In this document: one piece after another, positions 16,967-24,984 of the stretch
How positions within the stretch are numbered: position 1 is the stretch's first letter
Layout of the letters: each line of letters begins with the position of its first letter
NCBI GenBank assembly: GCA_002729525.1
Contig: PBYI01000041.1
Span: 1-47,301 of the forward strand
Reading direction: 5' to 3'
Length of the DNA stretch: 47,301 nucleotides
DNA from: Nocardioides sp.
GTDB taxonomy: Bacteria; Actinomycetota; Actinomycetes; Propionibacteriales; Nocardioidaceae
Notes under the pieces: model-generated
Seen by the model: the letters and a program-made list of their open reading frames with translations, nothing else
What the model was told of the DNA's origin: nothing
The model's database searches: none
Program-made: the position numbers and the translations under genes

Positions 16967-17818
16967 TCACCGGTCGGACTGGTCGGACTGGTCGGACTGG
17001 TCGGACTGGTCGATGAAGCGGTCGACCTTGGCGCGAAGCCGGCGCATGCCGCCCAGCCACCGGTCGGTGTCGGCGGCGCGGGCGGCGTAGTAGGGCCCGA
17101 CCTCCGGGTGCGGGAGCACCAGGAACGGCGACGAACCGTCGTCGGCAATCGAGTCGACCCAGGCGGCGGCCACGTCGGCGGGGGCCAGGGCCTCGTCGTG
17201 GGAGAGCAGGTCCTTCAGCGGGCCCGCCTGCTCCAGCATCGCGGTCTGCACGCCCTGCGGACAGATCGCCTGGACGTCGACCCCGCGGTCGCCGTAGGTC
17301 ACCGAGAGCCACTCGGCGAAGCCGACGGCGGCGTGCTTGGTGGTGGAGTACGGCGCGGCGCCGATCATCGTGAGCAGGCCGGCCGCCGAGGCGGTGACGA
17401 CGAACCGGCCGCCGCCCCCGTCGCCGGTGCCGGGCAGCCAGCGCGGCACCAGGGCCCGGGCCGCGCGCACGTGGCCCATGACGTTGACGTGCAGCATCTG
17501 CTCCCACACCTCGTCGGAGGCCTGGAGGCTGTCGGCGATGGTGCGGTCGATGCCGGCGTTGGCGCAGTAGACGTCGATCCGGCCGAGCGCCTCGGTCGCG
17601 GCGTCCAGCAGCGCCTCGACGCCCGCGGTCGAGGCGGCGTCGCCGGGCACGGCTGTCGCGCCGATGTCGTCGGCGACACGGCGTACGGCGTCGGCGTCGA
17701 CGTCGTTGACGACGACCCGGGCGCCCTCCTCGACGAGTCGCCGCGCGAGTGCCTCACCGATGCCGCCGCCGGCGCCGGTGACGACCGCCCCGCGTCCGTC
17801 CAGCTGCGGGTGTGCCAC
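16967..17818 (-). CDS. Short-chain dehydrogenase/reductase with SDQ-repeat C-terminus
   Basis: The 283-residue SDR has the nucleotide motif TGAGGGIGEA, structural NAG (YCANAGID), catalytic Ser in VVTASAAG and YSTTK. It is likely a hydroxyacyl-CoA or alcohol dehydrogenase acting with the neighbouring dehydrogenases. The GTG at 17818 directly abuts the stop of the preceding SDR (TGAGTG), so coupling is expected. The last 13 residues are repeats of Ser-Asp-Gln encoded by a perfect 9-bp tandem repeat, which is not part of the SDR fold. Confidence 0.9.
   Translation of the reverse strand: MAHPQLDGRGAVVTGAGGGIGEALARRLVEEGARVVVNDVDADAVRRVADDIGATAVPGDAASTAGVEALLDAATEALGRIDVYCANAGIDRTIADSLQASDEVWEQMLHVNVMGHVRAARALVPRWLPGTGDGGGGRFVVTASAAGLLTMIGAAPYSTTKHAAVGFAEWLSVTYGDRGVDVQAICPQGVQTAMLEQAGPLKDLLSHDEALAPADVAAAWVDSIADDGSSPFLVLPHPEVGPYYAARAADTDRWLGGMRRLRAKVDRFIDQSDQSDQSDQSDR
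16972..17007. repeat. 9-bp perfect tandem repeat GGTCGGACT x4
   Basis: There are four exact copies plus a partial fifth (GGTCG) at the 3' end of the SDR gene. On the coding strand they specify (S-D-Q) units. Slippage would change protein length by three residues per unit. Confidence 0.95.
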
Positions 17819-18577
17819 TCAGACCCCTCCGGTCAGGCTGACGCCGCCGTCGGCGACGACGGTCTGCCCGCTGATCCACGACGACTCGTCCGACAGCAGC
17901 CAGGCGACGAGCGCACCGATGTCCTCGGGCTCGCCGAGCCGCTTCATCGGGTACGCCGACGCGGCCTCCTCCTCGCGGCCGACGTACAGGGCCTCGGCGA
18001 ACTTCGTCTTCACCACCGCCGGCGCGACGGCGTTGACCCGGACGCCCGGTCCGAGCTCGAGCGCGAGCGTCTCAGTGATGCTGATCAGCGCGGCCTTGCT
18101 GGCGCCGTAGAAGGAGATGAACGGCGCCGGGCGCACGCCCGACAGCGACGAGACGTTGACGACGGCGCCGCCGTGCTCGCCCATCCAGACCCGGTGGGCC
18201 TCCTGGACCATGCCGAGCGCGGCGACGACGTTGACGTCCATGATCTTGCGCGCGGCGTCGAGGTCGAGGTCGACGAGCCGGCCGAACGCCGGGTTGATGC
18301 CGGTGTTGTTGACCAGCAGGTCGAGGCTGCCGAACGTCTCGACGGCCTTCTCGGCGACCTCGGCACGGTGGTCGCCGTCGCCGGCGTTGCCGGGCACGCC
18401 GAGGGCGTGCTCCGGCCCTCCGAGCGCCGCGACCGCGTCGGCCAGCGGCTCGGGCTTGCGGGCGGTGACCACCACGCGCACGCCCTCCTCGACCAGCCGG
18501 TGGGCCACGCCGAGGCCGATGCCGCGGCTGGCTCCGGTGACGACCGCGACCCTGCCCGTCAGACCCCTCAGGCTCAT
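17819..18577 (-). CDS. Short-chain dehydrogenase/reductase (FabG-like)
   Basis: The 252-residue classical SDR has TGASRGIG, NNTGIN, catalytic Ser in VVNVSSLSG and YGASKAAL, then the PMKRLGEPEDIGALVAWLLSDESSWISGQTVVADGG signature of the FabG-like branch. NAD(P)-dependent oxidation of a 3-hydroxyacyl-CoA or related alcohol is likely in this operon. It overlaps the upstream acyl-CoA dehydrogenase stop by 4 bases (ATGA) and abuts the next SDR. Confidence 0.93.
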   Translation of the reverse strand: MSLRGLTGRVAVVTGASRGIGLGVAHRLVEEGVRVVVTARKPEPLADAVAALGGPEHALGVPGNAGDGDHRAEVAEKAVETFGSLDLLVNNTGINPAFGRLVDLDLDAARKIMDVNVVAALGMVQEAHRVWMGEHGGAVVNVSSLSGVRPAPFISFYGASKAALISITETLALELGPGVRVNAVAPAVVKTKFAEALYVGREEEAASAYPMKRLGEPEDIGALVAWLLSDESSWISGQTVVADGGVSLTGGV

Positions 18578-19743
18578 GCGCCGACCGTCAGCGGGTCGAT
18601 CGCGCCGTGGTCGGTCAGTCGCTCCGACAGGGTGCGCTGGTGGTGCGCGCCGTCGCCGTAGAGGTGGTCGAGCACCGTGAGGTGTGCGGTGACCATGCCG
18701 ACGCGGTACTCCGCGGTCATGCCGATGCCGCCGTGCAGCTGGATCGCCTCCTGCCCGACGTGCCGACCGGCCCGGCTGACCTGCAGCCCGACCTGCGCGG
18801 CGGCGTCGGCGACGGCCGAGGTGTCGCCCGACTCCTGCGCGGCCGCGACGACCATGGTCGCCCAGTCGACGAGGCTGTGGGTCAGCTCGAGGCTGGTGTA
18901 CATGTCGGCGGCCCGGAAGGTCAGCGCCTGGAAGGTGTTGAGCGTGACGCCGAACTGCTTGCGGCTCTTGAGGTACTCCGTGGTCGCGCGCAGCTGGGTC
19001 TCCATGCCGCCGAGCGCCTCGTTGGCCGCCATCACCCGGGTGATGTCCAGGACGGTGGCGATGCTGGAGGTCACGTCGAGACCGACCTGGCCCAGCGGCG
19101 TCGCGGGCGTGCCGTCGAGCACGACCCGGGCGGCGCGCCCGCCGTCGAACACGGCGTACGACGTGCGCTCGAGGCCGGACGCGTCGCCCTCGACCAGGAA
19201 GAGACCGGTGCCGCCGTCGGGCAGCACGGCGGAGACCACCAGCCGGTCGGCGCGGGCGCCGGCGATGACGGCGTCCTTGGTGCCCGTGAGGGTCCAGGAG
19301 TCGCCGTCCGCCGCGGCCTTCGTGGCGTGGGCGCCGGGGCTCCAGCGGGGTCCGCCGGCCTCGGTGTGGGCGAACGCCAGCACGCTCTCGCCCGCGGCCA
19401 CGGCGCCGAGCACCTCGGCCCGCTGCTCGGCGGTCGCGACGGCCGAGACCAGCCCGCCCGCCAGCACGACGGTCGCGAGGTAGGGCTCGGGTGCGATGAC
19501 CCGGCCGAGCTCCTGGCAGACGATCGCGATCTCGACCGGTCCGGCGCCGACGCCGCCGTCGTCCTCGCCGAAGGGCAGGCCCAGCAGGCCCATCTCGGCC
19601 ATCTGGGCCCAGACCTTCTCGTCGAAGCCGGGGTCGTCGCCGACGGTGCGCCGGCGGTTCTCGTAGTCGGAGTAGGCCTTGCCGATCAGGCCGCGCACGG
19701 CGTCGCGGAGGGCGTCCTGCTCGTCGTCGTAGGTGAAGTCCAT
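18574..19743 (-). CDS. Acyl-CoA dehydrogenase, PimD-like small subunit
   Basis: The 389-residue protein opens MDFTYDDEQDALRDAVRGLI and has GLLGLPFGEDDGGVGAGPVEIAIVCQELGRVIAPEPYLATVVLAGG. This closely resembles pimeloyl-CoA dehydrogenase small subunits (PimD) and their steroid-catabolism relatives. The usual YEGT-type catalytic Glu near the C-terminus is absent, as expected of a partner subunit in an alpha2beta2 enzyme. It lies 19 bases after the PimC-like gene. Cosubstrate: FAD. Substrate unknown; dicarboxylic or ring-derived acyl-CoA is possible. Confidence 0.88.
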   Translation of the reverse strand: MDFTYDDEQDALRDAVRGLIGKAYSDYENRRRTVGDDPGFDEKVWAQMAEMGLLGLPFGEDDGGVGAGPVEIAIVCQELGRVIAPEPYLATVVLAGGLVSAVATAEQRAEVLGAVAAGESVLAFAHTEAGGPRWSPGAHATKAAADGDSWTLTGTKDAVIAGARADRLVVSAVLPDGGTGLFLVEGDASGLERTSYAVFDGGRAARVVLDGTPATPLGQVGLDVTSSIATVLDITRVMAANEALGGMETQLRATTEYLKSRKQFGVTLNTFQALTFRAADMYTSLELTHSLVDWATMVVAAAQESGDTSAVADAAAQVGLQVSRAGRHVGQEAIQLHGGIGMTAEYRVGMVTAHLTVLDHLYGDGAHHQRTLSERLTDHGAIDPLTVGA

Positions 19744-19762
19744 GAGGGTGCTCCTGTCCGGC

Positions 19763-20923
19763 TCAGAGGCCGAGGATCGTGCGGCTGATGATCTGGCGCT
19801 GCACCTCGTTGGAGCCGCCGTAGATCGAGGCCTTGCGGAGGTTGAGGTAGGTGCGCGGGGCGCGGGCGAACCACGCGGCGACCGTGTCGTCGTCGTCGAG
19901 ACCGGCGCCGGAGGAGACCGCGGCCGGACCGCCGAGGTCGACCACCAGCTCGCTCACCGCCTGCTGCAACTCGGTGCCCTTGAGCTTGAGCACGCTGGAC
20001 GCCGGGTGGGGCGCGCCGTCGGAGGAGTGCGCGACCACGCGCAGCGCGGTGAGCTCGAGCGCGAGCAGCTCGTTCTCCAGGTCGACCACCCGGGCCCGCA
20101 GGAGCGGGTCGTCGGCGAGCAGGTCGGCCGCGCGCTGCTTGGCATTGGCCAGCACCCGCTTGGTCGCGCCCACCGGGGCGACGCCGACGCGCTCGTTGCC
20201 GAGCAGGAACTTCGCGATCGTCCAGCCGCCGTTGAGCTCGCCGACGAGGTTCTCCGCCGGGACCCGCACGTCGGAGAACCACACCTCGTTGACCTCGTGG
20301 CCGCCGTCGATGAGCTCGATCGGCCGGACCTCGAGGCCCTCGGACTCCATGTCGATGAGCAGCATCGAGATGCCGGCCTGCTTCTTCACGTCCGGATCGG
20401 TGCGCACCAGGGTGAAGATCCAGTCGCCGTACTGGCCCAGCGTGGTCCAGGTCTTCTGGCCGTTGACGACGAAGTGGTCGCCGTCGCGCACGGCGGTGGT
20501 GCGCAGGCTCGCCAGGTCGGAGCCGGCGTCGGGCTCGGAGAAGCCCTGGCTCCACCAGATGTCGATGTTGGCCGTCTTGGGGAGGAACTCCTTCTTCTGC
20601 TCCTCGGTGCCGAACTGCGCGATGACGGGGCCGATCATCGAGGCGTTGAACGCCAGTGGCGTGGGCACCCCGGCGGCCTGCATCTCCTCGTTCCACAGGT
20701 GGCGCTGGAGCTCGGTCCAGTCCTTGCCGCCCCACTCGACGGGCCAGTGCGGCACCGCCAGGCCGGCCTCGTTGAGGGTGCGCATCGCCTCCACGATCTG
20801 GTCCTTGGTCAGCTCACGCCCCTCCAGCACGGTGGTGCGGATGTCCTCGGACACCTCGGTGGTGAAGAACGTCCGCATCTCCTGACGGAACGCCTCCATC
20901 TCCTCCGACAGCGCCAGCTCCAT
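19763..20923 (-). CDS. Acyl-CoA dehydrogenase, PimC-like large subunit
   Basis: The 386-residue protein carries AGLAVPHWPVEWGGKDWTELQRHLWNEEM, IDIWWSQGFSEPDAGSDLASL, NGQKTWTTLGQYGDWIFTLVRTDP and ELIDGGHEVNEVWFSDVRVPAENLVGE, all typical of PimC-type large subunits. The C-terminal motif is IYGGSNEVQRQII, with Gly at the position of the usual catalytic Glu. The ATG at 20923 follows an AGGAGG ribosome site. It is the first gene of the five-gene operon and probably assembles with the next gene product into a heteromeric enzyme. Confidence 0.9.
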   Translation of the reverse strand: MELALSEEMEAFRQEMRTFFTTEVSEDIRTTVLEGRELTKDQIVEAMRTLNEAGLAVPHWPVEWGGKDWTELQRHLWNEEMQAAGVPTPLAFNASMIGPVIAQFGTEEQKKEFLPKTANIDIWWSQGFSEPDAGSDLASLRTTAVRDGDHFVVNGQKTWTTLGQYGDWIFTLVRTDPDVKKQAGISMLLIDMESEGLEVRPIELIDGGHEVNEVWFSDVRVPAENLVGELNGGWTIAKFLLGNERVGVAPVGATKRVLANAKQRAADLLADDPLLRARVVDLENELLALELTALRVVAHSSDGAPHPASSVLKLKGTELQQAVSELVVDLGGPAAVSSGAGLDDDDTVAAWFARAPRTYLNLRKASIYGGSNEVQRQIISRTILGL

Positions 20924-21144
20924 GCGGTCCTCCTGCTCTCGACGACTCCGGGGCGCGAGGCCCCGCGGTGCGGTGTGCACCGGTCCCCTGCATTCAACTC
21001 CGCCGACGGTGACGCGCACCACCCGGTCGTGCACCGCACCCGCTGTGCGCCCCGCACAACTCGGGGTCCGGGCGCCGTGCCCACGGGAGGGTCCGCCGGA
21101 AACCCGGGTGACCCGACGGGGCGGGGGCGGGAGAATGGCGTCCC

Positions 21145-22839
21145 GTGGGTCACGTCGAGGTCAGCGGTGTCAGGTACGAGCTCCCGGACGGCCGGGTGCT
21201 GCTCGACGACGTCTCCTTCCGCGTCGGCGAGGGCGCCAAGGTCGCGCTGGTCGGCGCCAACGGTGCCGGCAAGACCACGCTGCTGCGGATCGTGACCGGC
21301 GACCTCGTGCCGCACGCGGGCGCCGTGGTGCGCTCCGGCGGCCTCGGGGTCATGCGTCAGGACGTCAAGGCCGGGCTGGGCGACCAGGCCACGGTCGTCG
21401 ACCTCCTGCGCAGCGTCGCCCCGCCGCGGGTGCGCGCGGCCGCCGAGGAGGTCGACCGGCTCGAGCTGGCCCTGATGGACACCGACGACGAGAAGACCCA
21501 GATGCGCTACGCCGAGGCGCTCGCGGAGTACGCCGACGCCGGTGGGTACGACGTCGAGGTCACGTGGGACGTCGTGTGCACCGCGGCGCTGGCGGTGCCC
21601 TACGAGCGGGCGAAGTACCGCGAGCTGTCCACGCTGTCGGGCGGCGAGCAGAAGCGGCTGGTGCTGGAGTTCCTCCTCGACGGGCCCGACCAGGTGCTGC
21701 TGCTCGACGAGCCCGACAACTACCTCGACGTGCCGGGCAAGATCTGGCTGGAGCAGCGGATCGCGGCGTCCGACAAGACGGTCCTGATGATCAGCCACGA
21801 CCGCGAGCTGCTCGACAACACCGCCACCCGGGTCGTCACCGTCGAGCTCGGCTGGGCCGGCAACACCGTGTGGACGCATCCCGGCGGGTTCGCGTCGTAC
21901 CACGAGGCCCGGCGCGACCGGTTCGCCCGCTTCGAGGAGCTGCGCCGGCGCTGGGACGAGGAGCACGCCAAGCTCAAGGCGCTGGTGCACCGGCTGAAGG
22001 TGAAGGCGGAGTTCAACGACGGCATGGCCAAGGCCTACAAGGCCGCGCAGACCCGGCTGCGCAAGTTCGAGGAGGCCGGCCCGCCGACCGAGCAGCCACG
22101 CGAGCAGCAGGTGCGGATGCGCCTGACCGGCGGTCGCACCGGAAAGCGCGCGGTGGTCTGCGAGGACCTCGAGCTCACCGGTCTCATGCAGCCCTTCGAC
22201 CTCGAGGTCTGGTACGGCGAGCGGGTCGCGGTCCTGGGGTCGAACGGCTCCGGCAAGTCGCACTTCCTGCGGCTGCTGGCCGCAGGCGGCTCCGACCCGG
22301 ACGTCGGCAACCGCCCGGTCACCGAGAACCCCGTCGCACCGGTCGACCACACCGGTCGCGCCAAGCTCGGCGCGCGGGTGCGGCCGGGCTGGTTCGTGCA
22401 GACCCACGACCACCCGGAGCTGGCCGGTCGCACGCTGCTCGACATCCTCCACCGCGGCGACGGCCACCCCGACGGCCGGCACGGCCTGGGCCGCGAGCAG
22501 GCCGCACGGGTGCTGGACCGCTACGAGCTCAGCGCGTCCGGGGAGCAGACCTTCGAGTCGCTCTCGGGCGGCCAGCAGGCGCGGTTCCAGATCCTGCTGC
22601 TGGAGCTCTCCGGGGCGACCCTGCTGCTGCTCGACGAGCCCACCGACAACCTCGACGTGCAGTCGGCCGAGGCGCTGGAGGAGGGCCTGGCGGCGTTCGA
22701 GGGCACCGTGCTGGCGGTGACGCACGACCGATGGTTCGCCCGCGGCTTCGACCGCTTCCTGGTCTACGGCGCCGACGGCGAGGTCTACGAGTCCGACGCG
22801 CCGGTGTGGGACGAGGGCCGCGTGGAGCGGGCCCGGTGA
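21145..22839 (+). CDS. ABC-F family ATP-binding protein
   Basis: The 564-residue soluble protein has two ABC cassettes and no membrane helices. The first has Walker A GANGAGKTT, LSGGEQKRL and LLLDEPDNYLD. The second has Walker A GSNGSGKS, LSGGQQARF and LLLDEPTDNLD. They are joined by a charged helical linker (about 270-340). ABC-F proteins act on the ribosome in translation control or antibiotic protection; which role applies is not visible. The first Walker B reads DEPDN rather than DEPTN. It starts with GTG at 21145. The next gene starts inside its stop codon (GTGA), so they are coupled. Confidence 0.9.
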   Translation: MGHVEVSGVRYELPDGRVLLDDVSFRVGEGAKVALVGANGAGKTTLLRIVTGDLVPHAGAVVRSGGLGVMRQDVKAGLGDQATVVDLLRSVAPPRVRAAAEEVDRLELALMDTDDEKTQMRYAEALAEYADAGGYDVEVTWDVVCTAALAVPYERAKYRELSTLSGGEQKRLVLEFLLDGPDQVLLLDEPDNYLDVPGKIWLEQRIAASDKTVLMISHDRELLDNTATRVVTVELGWAGNTVWTHPGGFASYHEARRDRFARFEELRRRWDEEHAKLKALVHRLKVKAEFNDGMAKAYKAAQTRLRKFEEAGPPTEQPREQQVRMRLTGGRTGKRAVVCEDLELTGLMQPFDLEVWYGERVAVLGSNGSGKSHFLRLLAAGGSDPDVGNRPVTENPVAPVDHTGRAKLGARVRPGWFVQTHDHPELAGRTLLDILHRGDGHPDGRHGLGREQAARVLDRYELSASGEQTFESLSGGQQARFQILLLELSGATLLLLDEPTDNLDVQSAEALEEGLAAFEGTVLAVTHDRWFARGFDRFLVYGADGEVYESDAPVWDEGRVERAR

Positions 22840-23897
22840 GCCCCGTGGGTGCCGCGGGTGCTGCAGGTGGTGACGCGGTCGCGCTCGTCGTCGAGCCCGT
22901 CGACTTCGACGACCCGGCGACGTTCGACGCGTACTACGAGGTGTTCGCCGGGGCGCTCCTCGCCGACCTCGGCGACCTGGCGATCGTGATCTCCGCCGCC
23001 GAGCTGCGCGCCGAGGTGCTGCGCCCGACGGGCCGCTACGACTTCGCGGGCTGGCTGGGTCGGGTGGACGGAGCGCCGGCCGCGCTCGGCTGGGTGCAGA
23101 CGCCGCTGCTCGACAACCCGACGCAGGCGGCGGTCATGGTGGCCACCCTGCCCGGGCACCGCTCGCGTGGTCACGGGCGGAGGATGCTCGCGCTCGCCGA
23201 GGCGGAGGCGGCTGCGCGCGGACGCACGGTGCTCCAGGGCACGGTGCGGTGGTCGGGCGACGCGTCGCCCGACGGAACGGGCGTGCCGGGCTGTGCTCTC
23301 GCGGTCTCGGCCGGGTGGTCGTTCGGCCTCGGCGACGTGCAGCGGCGGCGGTACGGCCCGGTCGACGACGACGTGCTCGACGCACTGGCCGACGAGGCCG
23401 CGGAGCGCCACGCCGGCTACACGCTGCGGTCGTGGGAGGGCGCGGTGCCCGACGAACTGGTCGACGGCTGGCTCGCGCTGCAGTCGCAGGTGATGCTCGA
23501 GGCGCCGCGCGGCGACGTCGACCGCGGCGCCACCACCGTCGACGTCGCCGCCCACCGGGCGCAGGAGAAGAGCCTCGACCGGCAGGGGCGCCGCGCGTTC
23601 CACACGGTCGCGCTCGCCCCCGACGGCACGCCGGTCGGCTTCACCCACCTGCAGGTACGACGCGCCGACCCGCCGTACGGCACCCAGCTGGGGAGCCTCG
23701 TCGACCGTGCCCACCGGGGCCGCCGTCTCGGGCTCGCGGTCAAGGTCGCCAACCAACGCCTGCTGCAGCGCCGCGCGCCCGAGGTCGCCTGGGTGGACAC
23801 CGTGAACGCGGAGTCGAACGCGCACATGGTCGCCGTCAACGACCGCCTCGGCTACCGTGCGGTGGCGCGGCAGGGCGAGTTCCAGAAACGCCTGTGA
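22836..23897 (+). CDS. Tandem-GNAT acetyltransferase (first paralogue)
   Basis: The 353-residue protein has two GNAT folds. The first has an acetyl-CoA loop LPGHRSRGHGRRML near residue 106-118. The second has RAHRGRRLGLAVKVANQRLL from about 291 followed by VDTVNAESNAHMVAVNDRLGY. Actinobacterial double-GNAT proteins include mycothiol synthase MshD, but this sequence matches the general family rather than MshD specifically. The GTG at 22836 overlaps the ABC-F stop (GTGA). It is paralogous to the next gene: both share LGLGDVQR or FGLGDVQR, VLDAL-DEAAERH-GY and LGLAVK-AN. Confidence 0.88.
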   Translation: MSPVGAAGAAGGDAVALVVEPVDFDDPATFDAYYEVFAGALLADLGDLAIVISAAELRAEVLRPTGRYDFAGWLGRVDGAPAALGWVQTPLLDNPTQAAVMVATLPGHRSRGHGRRMLALAEAEAAARGRTVLQGTVRWSGDASPDGTGVPGCALAVSAGWSFGLGDVQRRRYGPVDDDVLDALADEAAERHAGYTLRSWEGAVPDELVDGWLALQSQVMLEAPRGDVDRGATTVDVAAHRAQEKSLDRQGRRAFHTVALAPDGTPVGFTHLQVRRADPPYGTQLGSLVDRAHRGRRLGLAVKVANQRLLQRRAPEVAWVDTVNAESNAHMVAVNDRLGYRAVARQGEFQKRL

Positions 23898-23916
23898 GCA
23901 GCACGAAGGAGTGCCC

Positions 23917-24981
23917 GTGAGCGACCTGCACGTCTCCGTCGTGCGACCCGAGCAGGAGGCCGACTTCGAGGCCTGGCACCGGGTGCTCGTCGAGGCCGAC
24001 CGGCACGCCCTCGGCGACGCGTCCTGCACGTGGACGCTGCCCGAGCTGAGGCTGGGCCACGCGACCCCGCCGCCGCTGCCCAGCCAGCGCGACGTGGGGT
24101 ACGCCGGCCGCCTGGGCGGGCCCGGCGGCGAGATCGTCTGTGCCGGGATGATCACCTTCCCGCTGCGCTCCCACCTCACCAGCGCCGAGGTGTGGGTGTC
24201 GGTGCTGCCGGCGCACCAGCGGCGCGGCCACGGCTCGGCGATGCTGGCCCGGCTCGCGGCGGATGCCGCCGCGGAGGGCCGCACGCTGCTCCAGGGCGAG
24301 GCGGGCTGGGCGTGGTCGCACGGCGCCGACCCGACCGGCACGCCGGCGCACGGCTTCGCGACCGCGCACGGCTTCGAGCTGGGCCTCGGCGACGTGCAGC
24401 GGGTGCTGCGCGGGCAGGTGCCCGTCGACGTGCTCGACGCGCTGGTGGCCGAGGCCGCCGAGCGGCACGAGGGGTACGACGTCCGGGTCGTCGTCGGCGC
24501 GCTGCCGGACGACCTGGTCCGCGGCTACCTCGCCCTCGACGGCACGCTGATGACCGAGGCGCCCGCCGGGACGATGACGCGGGAGGCCGTGCCGGTCGAC
24601 GTCGACGCCTGCCGCGCCCGCGAGGCCCTCAACGCAGCGCAGGGACGCACGACGTACCACGCCCTGGCGCTGGCGCCGCCCGACGCTGGCGACCCGGCGG
24701 GAGAGCGGGAGGTCGTCGCCTACTCGACCGTCGTCACGACCGTGCACGAGCCCGGCCGGGCCTACCAGTGGGGCACCCTGGTGCGGCGCGACCACCGCGG
24801 TCACCGGCTCGGCCTGGCGGTGAAGGCCGCCAACCACCGGGTGCTCCAGGAGCGGCAGCCCGAGGTGGACCGGGTGGTGACTTGGAACGCCGACGAGAAC
24901 GCGCACATGATCGCTGTCAACGAGCGGCTCGGCTTCGTGCCGGAGGCCCGGCTCGGCGAGTACGAGAAGCGCGGGGCCTGA
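23917..24981 (+). CDS. Tandem-GNAT acetyltransferase (second paralogue)
   Basis: The 354-residue relative of the preceding gene has a first GNAT acetyl-CoA loop LPAHQRRGHGSAML (about 97-110) and a second, RRDHRGHRLGLAVKAANHRVL, near the C-terminus. The C-terminal WNADENAHMIAVNERLGFVPEA is a classic GNAT end. The GTG at 23917 sits 6 bases after AAGGAG; a GTG at 23911 is also possible. The pair appears to be an ancient tandem duplication since identity is patchy. Acetyl acceptor unknown. Confidence 0.88.
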   Translation: MSDLHVSVVRPEQEADFEAWHRVLVEADRHALGDASCTWTLPELRLGHATPPPLPSQRDVGYAGRLGGPGGEIVCAGMITFPLRSHLTSAEVWVSVLPAHQRRGHGSAMLARLAADAAAEGRTLLQGEAGWAWSHGADPTGTPAHGFATAHGFELGLGDVQRVLRGQVPVDVLDALVAEAAERHEGYDVRVVVGALPDDLVRGYLALDGTLMTEAPAGTMTREAVPVDVDACRAREALNAAQGRTTYHALALAPPDAGDPAGEREVVAYSTVVTTVHEPGRAYQWGTLVRRDHRGHRLGLAVKAANHRVLQERQPEVDRVVTWNADENAHMIAVNERLGFVPEARLGEYEKRGA

Positions 24982-24984
24982 GCC

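Noticed and set aside
16972..17007. Possible CRISPR-like repeat
   Set aside because: Nine-base units without spacers, inside a coding region.
20924..21144. Operator pair of GTGCACCG copies (20975-20982 and 21029-21036) before the PimC-like gene
   Set aside because: The copies are short and 54 bases apart, and such strings are expected by chance at this GC content. No protein candidate is nearby.
20922..22835. N-terminal extension of the first GNAT protein to 991 residues
   Set aside because: The extension is another frame of the ABC-F gene. The GTG at 22836 overlapping the ABC-F stop is the natural start.
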